Shown piece after piece: positions 57,897 to 64,000 of a DNA stretch of 64,000 bases. The notes below the pieces were generated by a model. The model searched no databases and was not told the DNA's origin. It worked only from the letters and a program-made list of their open reading frames with translations. Source of the DNA: Lutispora thermophila DSM 19022. Its GTDB lineage: Bacteria; Bacillota; Clostridia; Lutisporales; Lutisporaceae. The number at the start of each line of letters is the position of its first letter. Position 1 is the first letter of the stretch. The stretch spans positions 43,325-107,324 of the forward strand of contig NZ_FQZS01000015.1 in NCBI RefSeq assembly GCF_900142105.1, given 5' to 3'. Both the position numbers and the translations under genes were made by a program.

Positions 57897-59153
57897 ATGT
57901 CAGAGGCGAACAAAAAAAGTTTTTGGCAATATTATAGGTTCCCGATTATTTTGGTATCATCTATCGTAATTGGATGTATTATAGGATTAGTGTTGGGAGA
58001 AAAAGCGACAGTTTTAAAACCATTTGGCGACATATTTTTGAATTTGATGTTTACATTAGTAGTTCCACTTGTATTTGTGACAATTTCAAGTGCTGTTTCC
58101 AGTATGGTTGATTTAAAAAGGCTTGGAAAGATAATAGGTTATATGTTGATCATATTTGTTATTACAGGTTTTATTGCATCTGTAATAATGATAACTACAG
58201 TAAAATTGTTTCCACCGGCTAAAGGCGTAAGCATTGCCATGGAAGCTCCTGGTGAGATACAAGCTTTAAATACTTCGGAACAAATTGTAAAAGCTATAAC
58301 TGTAAGCGACTTTCCGGAATTAATATCAAGAAAAAACATGCTGCCACTAATTTTATTCTCGGTATTCTTTGGATTATGCATTAGTCTGATAGGAGAGAAA
58401 GCTAAAATAGTTTCAGATTTACTTAATGTTCTATCTGAAGTATTTTCAAAGATGGTATCGTTGGTAATGTATTATGCTCCAATTGGATTAGGTGCTTATT
58501 TTGCAGCTTTAATAGGGGAATATGGGCCGGAATTGTTGGGCTCTTATGCAAGAGCAATGGCAGTATACTATCCTGTTTGCATACTATATTTCTTCATAGC
58601 ATTTTACTTATATGCATATTATTCTGGTGGAAAGCAAGCTGTAAATCTTTACTTTAAAAATATATTCCCAGCAGCAATTACTTCATTAGCAACCCAAAGC
58701 AGCATAGCTACTTTACCTGTTAACCTTCAGGGAGCTAAAAGGATTGGGGTGCCAAAGGATATTAGAGAAATTGTAATTCCAATTGGCGCTACTGCTCATA
58801 TGGATGGCTCGTGCCTAAGTGCAATATTGAAAATTTCATTCTTATTTGGTCTATTTGATGTTCCTTTTGAAGGAATAGGGACTTTTTTAACGGCTATTTT
58901 AGTTTCTGTATTGAGTGGGGTAGCCATGTCTGGTGTTCCAGGCGGAGGTTTGATAGGCGAAATGCTTATAGTAAATTTATATGGATTCCCAGCAGAAGCA
59001 TTCCCAATAGTAGCTACAATTGGATACTTGGTAGACCCACCGGCCACTATGCTTAATGCAACAGGGGATACAGTGGCTTCCATGATGGTAACAAGAATAC
59101 TAGAAGGAAAAGATTGGATCGCTAAAAAGCTTACAGCCAATGAATCTGAATAA
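57897..59153 (+). CDS. Dicarboxylate/amino acid:cation symporter (DAACS family)
   Basis: A 418-residue transporter of the GltP/DctA/GltT fold with eight helices and two re-entrant loops. The serine-rich hairpin SLATQSSIATLPVN, the helix-7 motif of the form GATAHMDGS (here the N of NMDG is replaced by H) and SGVAMSGVPGGGLIGEM are recognised. It takes up an acidic or neutral amino acid or a dicarboxylate with Na+ or H+. Last gene of the lysA-dapF unit, so the substrate may relate to diaminopimelate or lysine. The His in place of Asn near the sodium site is worth noting. Confidence 0.9.
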   Translation: MSEANKKSFWQYYRFPIILVSSIVIGCIIGLVLGEKATVLKPFGDIFLNLMFTLVVPLVFVTISSAVSSMVDLKRLGKIIGYMLIIFVITGFIASVIMITTVKLFPPAKGVSIAMEAPGEIQALNTSEQIVKAITVSDFPELISRKNMLPLILFSVFFGLCISLIGEKAKIVSDLLNVLSEVFSKMVSLVMYYAPIGLGAYFAALIGEYGPELLGSYARAMAVYYPVCILYFFIAFYLYAYYSGGKQAVNLYFKNIFPAAITSLATQSSIATLPVNLQGAKRIGVPKDIREIVIPIGATAHMDGSCLSAILKISFLFGLFDVPFEGIGTFLTAILVSVLSGVAMSGVPGGGLIGEMLIVNLYGFPAEAFPIVATIGYLVDPPATMLNATGDTVASMMVTRILEGKDWIAKKLTANESE

Positions 59154-59305
59154 ATAGACATTAAGGGTTTATACGGACAAAAAGAAGTAAATATGTTTAA
59201 CTAAGCTTCCTGAATTAGCTGCTTAGCCATGGCTTGTTTGTACAAAACCTTAGATAATTGCTTATATTTCCTCTCAATTTAATAATTGTATGACAAATTA
59301 AATTG

Positions 59306-59382
59306 CACTTGTGAATAAATCTCTTTTCTGTGTTTTTTAGGGTCTATTGCTTTTAGCAGATTTATTTCACAAGTGTATTTTT
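59306..59382 (+). terminator. Long hairpin after the symporter gene
   Basis: CACTTGTGAATAAATCT (59306-59322) pairs with 59358-59375 over 17 bp with a single bulged base, around a 35-base loop, followed by TATTTTTATT. It lies about 150 bases after the symporter stop. It could equally be a small RNA's 3' end. The rest of 59154-59566 shows no gene. Confidence 0.6.
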
Positions 59383-59566
59383 ATTCCTTGAATTAGACAG
59401 CAGAGTATATATTTCATGTGCCTCAATGTTTAAATCTTTTATTTTCAAAGATTCTTTGCCCTTGAAGCTAGAATTAGAAAATTATACAATTAAATAAAAA
59501 TAATGCTCCAAATTGCCCAAATATCCATGAAACGATGAAGTTATGTGCTTGTTTAGAGGTGATAAT

Positions 59567-61441
59567 ATGCTTTTCAATTCCGAAGAATATGTCAGTATGT
59601 TCACAGATATGATGTCTGAAGGATTAATAGTCATAGACAGTAATGGGAAAATACAGATATATAATAAAAAGGCCAAAGAAATATTCGGTATTATAAACCA
59701 TGGTAAGCAGTGTCATGATAATGGAAAAATTAAAGCAGGAGATATTGTAATTATAGGAGATAATGTATTAGGTATTGACGATGGAAAATTAGATGCAAAG
59801 AAGTTGCAAGCCATTGGAATATATGATGAAAATATACAAAGTGGAGATGCGCTAATTGCGATAGGAGCTTATATAAGAAAAGATGTACCTCCTATATATA
59901 AATTTCTAAAACCTGATCATTTAGAGGAAACATTCAAGCTTAAAACTAAATATCTTGGAGTGGACATAGGAGTAATTATAGATTTCATTAATAAGATCAT
60001 TACAATTGAAGTAAATAATGAAAAGTATACAATGAACTATATAAATAGCATTGGACATATGGTAATAGTAGATGGTAATACAAGGAAGATGAAGTTTTAC
60101 CAGTCTAACGGGTATACTGCAAGGGGTGAAAGCATTAGCGATATATTAATGGGAAAAACTTATAGGGCAAAAGGAGAAAAATCAGATGTTTTAGATGTAA
60201 TTGGGAAGAACATATTTGAAATCCACAGAGGAAGTTCCACTATAAAGGAATTCTATGCTGTTGCAAGAGGAGAAGACATTAGCTATAAGGATGAATATAA
60301 AGAGATAAACGGATTTCCTACCATGTGCAGTCTCATCCCTATAGATAGGGATGGGAAAAGAATTGGTGCTGCATTAAAAGTAGAAGACATTTCGGAAATA
60401 AGAAAAGCAGTAGATGAAAAGGATAAAGCTCTACAGAAGCTGGAAAAAGTAGAGAGAGAGCTAAAAGTAGAAAGAGAGTTAATAGAGAAGAAAACCCTAA
60501 AAAGAGCATTTCCGAATATTATTGGCGAAAGCAAAAAAATGGAGTATGTTAAAAAACTCGCCCTAAAAGCATCAAAAACTAACTCTACAGTACTTATATT
60601 AGGCGAAAGCGGTACAGGAAAAACAGCCATTGCAAAATCTATTCACGAAAACAGTGAGGTTAGAGATAAGCCTTTTGTACATGTCAACTGCGGAGCCATA
60701 TCCTATAATTTACTTGAATCGGAGCTGTTTGGATATGATAAGGGAGCCTTCACAGGGGCCAGAAGTGAAGGAAAGAAAGGGCTTTTTGAAATAGCAAATG
60801 GTGGGACTATGTTTTTAGATGAAATAGGAGAAATGCCATTGAGTTTACAGGTAAAGCTACTTCAGGTTTTGCAGAATAAATGCTTTTACAAAGTTGGGGG
60901 TACTAAGAAAGTAAATGTAAATGTAAGGATAATTGCTGCTACTAATAAGAATCTGGAGAAGGAGATGTTAGAAGGGAGATTTAGGGAGGACTTATATTAC
61001 AGAATAAGTGTATTTCCCATATATATACCACCTTTAAGGGAGAGAATTGAGGACATATATCCTTTGGTTAACAACCTGTTGCCAAAGATATGTAAAAAAG
61101 TTGGTACTGATGAAAAAAGGCTTTCTGTAGAGGCAGTTAATATATTGACTAAATATTATTGGCCTGGAAATATAAGGGAGCTTGAAAATGTGTTGGAGAG
61201 AGCTGTAATCTTAGCAGAGAAAAATACTATTCTGTCCAGACATATAGAACTACCAAAGAGTGAAAGAATATTGGCGCCAAAGACTATAATGCCGCTAAAA
61301 AAAGAATTGGAACTTTGTGAAAAGGATGCAATAATAAGGGCCATAAACTATTACAATGGAGATAAAAAGAAGGCCATGGAAGCCCTTGGCATAAGAAAAA
61401 CTTCTTTCTATGAAAAGATAAAAAGGTATAGCCTCGTATAG
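59567..61441 (+). CDS. Sigma-54-dependent transcriptional activator with PAS sensor
   Basis: An enhancer-binding protein of about 624 residues; ATG 59567 is supported by AGAGGTGA (59555-59562). An N-terminal PAS domain (about 1-50) is followed by a long region of unknown type (about 50-280, perhaps a second sensor), a coiled coil (about 278-315), and the AAA+ core: Walker A GESGTGKT (about 346), the sigma-54 contact loop GAFTGA (about 393) and Walker [14 protein letters not shown] Fis-type helix-turn-helix ends it ([18 protein letters not shown]). The intact GAFTGA motif means it can act with sigma-54. The promoter of the lysA unit is the obvious target. Confidence 0.92.
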   Translation: MLFNSEEYVSMFTDMMSEGLIVIDSNGKIQIYNKKAKEIFGIINHGKQCHDNGKIKAGDIVIIGDNVLGIDDGKLDAKKLQAIGIYDENIQSGDALIAIGAYIRKDVPPIYKFLKPDHLEETFKLKTKYLGVDIGVIIDFINKIITIEVNNEKYTMNYINSIGHMVIVDGNTRKMKFYQSNGYTARGESISDILMGKTYRAKGEKSDVLDVIGKNIFEIHRGSSTIKEFYAVARGEDISYKDEYKEINGFPTMCSLIPIDRDGKRIGAALKVEDISEIRKAVDEKDKALQKLEKVERELKVERELIEKKTLKRAFPNIIGESKKMEYVKKLALKASKTNSTVLILGESGTGKTAIAKSIHENSEVRDKPFVHVNCGAISYNLLESELFGYDKGAFTGARSEGKKGLFEIANGGTMFLDEIGEMPLSLQVKLLQVLQNKCFYKVGGTKKVNVNVRIIAATNKNLEKEMLEGRFREDLYYRISVFPIYIPPLRERIEDIYPLVNNLLPKICKKVGTDEKRLSVEAVNILTKYYWPGNIRELENVLERAVILAEKNTILSRHIELPKSERILAPKTIMPLKKELELCEKDAIIRAINYYNGDKKKAMEALGIRKTSFYEKIKRYSLV

Positions 61442-61450
61442 TTAATAGGG

Positions 61451-61476
61451 AAGTGAGATTTATTTCAATCTCACTT
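61451..61476. terminator. Bidirectional terminator hairpin
   Basis: AAGTGAGATT (61451-61460) pairs perfectly with AATCTCACTT (61467-61476), 6-base loop, between the convergent activator gene and the leftward unknown gene. It is T-rich on the right side and has weak A-rich flanks on the left. Confidence 0.75.
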
Positions 61477-61511
61477 TATTTGTATTTAGTTCATCAATTT
61501 TTATGCATCCC

Positions 61512-62519
61512 CTAAATTTGCTTAGAACCTGTTATCTCTTTTTCTATATTGTTGATGTATTCAACAGAAGAAGGAGGAAGCATATCAATAAGTTCTTTTC
61601 TGCATCTTGCTGCCACATCCACCCTAGATTCTTTTTTGTTCTGAGCTAATTCAATCCAACTTATTTTCTTTTTTCCATAATATAAATCATAATCACACAA
61701 CCTTTTATTATCTGAAGAAATCTCAAGTCCCATCAATATTTTCTTAATATATTTAGGTTCAAACAATGTAAAAAATTTAATACTATAGACTCCCACCGTC
61801 ATAAGTATAACAGCATGGTCTCTGGACCAGTTTTCGCCCAGTATGAGTCCCAATTCCAGATTATCTATGACATGTCTTAGTCTTCTATAGTGTAAATGGT
61901 AGGCATTGTATATATCATATATTCGGATGTCAAATTCAAACCAGTTTTTATTCTCTAATCCTTCATTCAGATATCCAAGCAATTTGAGTTTAAGATTTCT
62001 GTACAGCTCTTTAAAAGGCATGGGTATTAGCAAGCATCTCTCATTCAAATCATCTAGGCTGAGATTTCTACTAAGAGGTTTATCAGTAAATGCTACTATG
62101 CTATCAGTTAATTCGAAGTTCAAAGCAGATTCCTTTATATTTCCTATCTTACCCCCATAATCTTTTAATAGGGAGTAAATGATTTTATCAAGATTACCAA
62201 AATATCTCATAATTATCTGCCTTGGTGCTACTCGAAGGCTTTTGACCAAATGATGTTTTTTATCATTGGTTATTCTGCATAGAATTTCATCGGAATCCAA
62301 AGGCAGCATATATACTTGGGTGTCTTTGCTCAATATTGCTGCACTGCTTATATCATCAGTTATATATATAATTGTATAATCTTCATTGGTTCTTGATGAT
62401 ACTGTATAAAAGCTTGATTTAAATGCTTTAAGAGTATCAATGAAATAGTCTCCGATTGCATTTACATCGTATGTTTCAATTACTAAGTGCTTGCTTGATT
62501 TCCTCACTAATGAAATCAA
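61512..62519 (-). CDS. Hypothetical protein, 335 residues
   Basis: No recognised family. The chain looks soluble and mixed alpha/beta. It opens ISLVRKSSKHLVIETYDVNA, has a conserved-looking stretch WFEFDIRIYDIYNAYHLHYR in the centre and DVAARCRKELIDMLPPSSVE near the end. The start is TTG 62519 with GGACGGTGAT upstream as a weak ribosome site; a GTG slightly further in is an alternative. It is the second leftward gene after the metallophosphoesterase (81-base gap) and may be co-transcribed with it. Codon use resembles its neighbours. No function can be given. Confidence 0.75.
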   Translation of the reverse strand: MISLVRKSSKHLVIETYDVNAIGDYFIDTLKAFKSSFYTVSSRTNEDYTIIYITDDISSAAILSKDTQVYMLPLDSDEILCRITNDKKHHLVKSLRVAPRQIIMRYFGNLDKIIYSLLKDYGGKIGNIKESALNFELTDSIVAFTDKPLSRNLSLDDLNERCLLIPMPFKELYRNLKLKLLGYLNEGLENKNWFEFDIRIYDIYNAYHLHYRRLRHVIDNLELGLILGENWSRDHAVILMTVGVYSIKFFTLFEPKYIKKILMGLEISSDNKRLCDYDLYYGKKKISWIELAQNKKESRVDVAARCRKELIDMLPPSSVEYINNIEKEITGSKQI

Positions 62520-62600
62520 TTTTTATCACCGTCCTTTTTATTGCTTTTATAATTAGCAAGTATAGCATTTGTGATTTTTGCAGCATGAAGTTCTGATACT

Positions 62601-63221
62601 TTACAAACCAATTTTTCCCTTCATAAGTCTCGCATCATCTATAGCCTTGGGATAAGGAAGATAGAAAAGCCTGTTAGTTTCGCTGGTAAGTATGTTTATA
62701 GTTGAAATTCCATTTAGATATACCTTATTATTTATCATATCGTTTCTTAAGGATATATCGTGTCCAAAGAAATTATAATCTGATGAGTTTTCAACTACCT
62801 TCATGGGATAGTGGCTTAGTGTAGCTTGTTTATTAAAGACTTCAACTTTAGAACAATCTTCAATAATGATACTTCTTGTGAGGTGCTTTCTCATAATTTC
62901 TACATTATCGTGATTGCCTGCACATACATATATTTTTTCGGCACTGGAATTTTCAATAATATCAATTATAGATTTAAGATGCTGCTCATATTTAGGGAGT
63001 AGATAGCTGTATTTTTCCAGTTTTATGTTATCTACCATGTCGCCTGTATGTATTATAATATGCGGCGAAAGATCATTTAATAGCTTTTTTAATGCATCAA
63101 AAAAGATTGTGGGTGTATCAGATATATGAAGCAGCTTTTTTTCTTTAATGTTTCTTATTCTCTCGGGTATAAAAACGTAACCCATTATACTATAGTAAAG
63201 ATATCTCCATTTTTCATTCAT
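62601..63221 (-). CDS. Calcineurin-like metallophosphoesterase
   Basis: A 206-residue enzyme of the binuclear metal phosphoesterase superfamily. The metal-ligand motifs are present in order: HISDT (about 32-36; Asp), HTGDMVDN (about 57-64), AGNHDN (about 101-106), LSHYP (about 135-139) and FGHDI (about 152). In GDMVDN and GNHDN they match the GD-(x)-GNHD pattern. The usual first motif DxH is replaced by SDT, so one ligand differs and activity may be altered. ATG 63221 has GAGG 7 bases upstream. It may cleave a nucleotide or phosphodiester; the substrate is unknown. Confidence 0.85.
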   Translation of the reverse strand: MNEKWRYLYYSIMGYVFIPERIRNIKEKKLLHISDTPTIFFDALKKLLNDLSPHIIIHTGDMVDNIKLEKYSYLLPKYEQHLKSIIDIIENSSAEKIYVCAGNHDNVEIMRKHLTRSIIIEDCSKVEVFNKQATLSHYPMKVVENSSDYNFFGHDISLRNDMINNKVYLNGISTINILTSETNRLFYLPYPKAIDDARLMKGKIGL

Positions 63222-63478
63222 TCTGCAACCTCGTAAAAATATTATAAAAATGCATATTATATATATTATTGTACATAATAAATTTTACATTAATCAAAAT
63301 AATTAGTGAAGAGTATAAACCTAGCATCATAAAAAAGAATATTTTATGTTTGAACTTTGATTCTAAGTACATTGGCTTTTTTAACTGTTATTAAGATGAT
63401 GGGAAAACATATAAGTAAAAATCGCTTTTGACATATAGGATGAAACGTAAAATGAAGAAATAACCAATGAATTATATA

Positions 63479-63507
63479 TTGACAGAGTGATCTAAACATG
63501 ATAAGAT
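63479..63507 (+). promoter_or_regulatory. rRNA promoter P1
   Basis: TTGACA (63479-63484), 17 bases, TAAGAT (63502-63507), with TGA just before the -10. Confidence 0.8.
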
Positions 63508-63511
63508 GTAA

Positions 63512-63529
63512 TTCCTGCTTCGGTGGGAA
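63512..63529 (+). other. UUCG hairpin at the P1 transcript start
   Basis: TTCCTGC (63512-63518), TTCG loop, GTGGGAA (63523-63529): a 7-bp stem with two G-T pairs. It begins at about the predicted +1 of P1. Confidence 0.7.
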
Positions 63530-63624
63530 ACGCAAACAATAATGAATCCCAAATACCTAAAAGATAATAACATGTTTTTAATATGCTACTAAGTAATTGC
63601 TGAAAATATCCAACAAAAAACATG

Positions 63625-63653
63625 TTGACATATACATTGAGACATGATAAAAT
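63625..63653 (+). promoter_or_regulatory. rRNA promoter P2
   Basis: TTGACA (63625-63630), 17 bases, TAAAAT (63648-63653), with TGA just before the -10. Confidence 0.8.
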
Positions 63654-63657
63654 AAAA

Positions 63658-63675
63658 TTCCTGCTTCGGCAGGGA
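63658..63675 (+). other. UUCG hairpin at the P2 transcript start
   Basis: TTCCTGC (63658-63664), TTCG, GCAGGGA (63669-63675): a 7-bp stem with one G-T pair. Same hairpin as after P1. Confidence 0.7.
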
Positions 63676-63714
63676 GCAAATCAAAGCATGAAGCAAAAAT
63701 GTCGAAAATGAATA

Positions 63715-63743
63715 TTGACAGTTTGCAAAATGCGTGATAATAT
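63715..63743 (+). promoter_or_regulatory. rRNA promoter P3
   Basis: TTGACA (63715-63720), 17 bases, TAATAT (63738-63743), with TGA before the -10. It is the promoter closest to the 16S gene. Confidence 0.85.
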
Positions 63744-63747
63744 AAGA

Positions 63748-63772
63748 TTCGTCGGCGCGATGAGCTGACGAA
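63748..63772 (+). other. Hairpin at the P3 transcript start
   Basis: TTCGTCGGC (63748-63756) pairs with 63764-63772 over 9 bp with one G-T pair around a 7-base loop. Different sequence but the same position as the hairpins after P1 and P2. Confidence 0.65.
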
Positions 63773-63848
63773 GAGAGAGAAATGGACTTTGAAAACTAAA
63801 CAGTACTAGATGAAAGTAATTCTTTTGAGTAGGATTGAACAAAGAAGA

Positions 63849-63895
63849 GTTAATTTAGGTAGAAGCTATGACGGAAGTCGTAGGTTAAATAGAAT

Positions 63896-63899
<4 letters not shown>
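63849..63899 (+). other. Folded leader just before 16S rRNA
   Basis: GTTAATT (63849-63855) pairs with AATTAAC (63893-63899). Inside, CTATGAC (63866-63872) pairs with GTCGTAG (63877-63883, one G-T) around a GGAA tetraloop. Probably part of the pre-rRNA processing region. The upstream segment GAAAACTAAAC near 63792-63802 is the usual Firmicute rRNA leader sequence. Confidence 0.5.

Positions 63900-64000
<101 letters not shown>

Noticed and set aside
63344..63535. 63-residue minus-strand open frame upstream of the 16S gene
   Set aside because: It runs through the P1 promoter and its hairpin on the opposite strand; no ribosome site.
63479..63743. The repeated promoter-hairpin blocks as a mobile repeat family
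   Set aside because: The similarity is limited to promoter elements and short hairpins, and the position before 16S explains it. No copies were noticed elsewhere in the window.

Overview
The window comes from an anaerobic, endospore-forming, low-GC Firmicute of the Clostridia/Tissierellia type. Evidence: AT-rich DNA with strong GGAGG ribosome sites and many TTG/GTG starts; sporulation genes (spoVG, spoVT, yabP, yabQ, spoIIE, yabS, yabT); formate-tetrahydrofolate ligase; and a biotin-dependent sodium-pump decarboxylase. Most of the window (about 12.8-55.2 kb) follows the origin-proximal gene order known from Bacillus subtilis: purR, spoVG, glmU, prs, pth, mfd, spoVT, yabM, yabN, (hup), rqcP, yabP, yabQ, divIC, yabR, spoIIE, yabS, yabT, tilS, hpt, ftsH, coaX, dusB, greA, lysS, then rRNA. 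No species can be named from sequence reading alone.

Layout. 1-6200: a MoxR ATPase (cut by the window edge), a DUF58 protein and two membrane VWA proteins in one operon. 6203-6571: a frameshifted XdhC-like relic and aroE follows. 7672-10758: two alpha/beta hydrolases read leftward behind a TetR repressor, with matching palindromic operators at both promoters. 10932-12311: murC, leftward. 12312-12826: AT-rich non-coding DNA. 12827-38163: the purR-to-ftsH block, with a ppx/gppA gene and five tRNAs before spoIIE. 38224-39891: fhs. 40228-47277: an eight-gene operon coding for both subunits of methylmalonyl-CoA mutase, its MeaB chaperone, the epimerase and a four-subunit sodium-translocating methylmalonyl-CoA decarboxylase. 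Together these would turn succinyl-CoA into propionyl-CoA and CO2 while pumping Na+. birA, needed to biotinylate the pump, comes next. 48587-52100: a putative structured leader RNA, an ECF transporter S component, coaX, dusB and a quinate-dehydrogenase-like gene. 53263-55244: greA and lysS.

55572-61441 looks like a self-contained sigma-54 regulon: paired inverted repeats, a -24/-12 promoter, lysA, dapF, a dicarboxylate/amino-acid symporter, then a PAS/AAA+ sigma-54 activator. 61512-63221 holds two leftward genes, an unknown protein and a metallophosphoesterase. 63479-63772 holds three tandem rRNA promoters, each followed by a hairpin at the predicted transcript start, and the window ends in the 5' part of a 16S rRNA gene.

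Promoter-like sequences fit the expected sporulation programme: sigma-H before spoVG, sigma-G before spoVT, sigma-E before yabP, and a 21-bp-spaced Spo0A-type sigma-A promoter before spoIIE. No CRISPR array, prophage or insertion sequence was seen. The least explained items are the sigma-54 lysA-dapF-symporter unit, the leader RNA before the ECF gene, the Met/Cys-repeat protein at 14154, and the unknown genes at 52182 and 61512.
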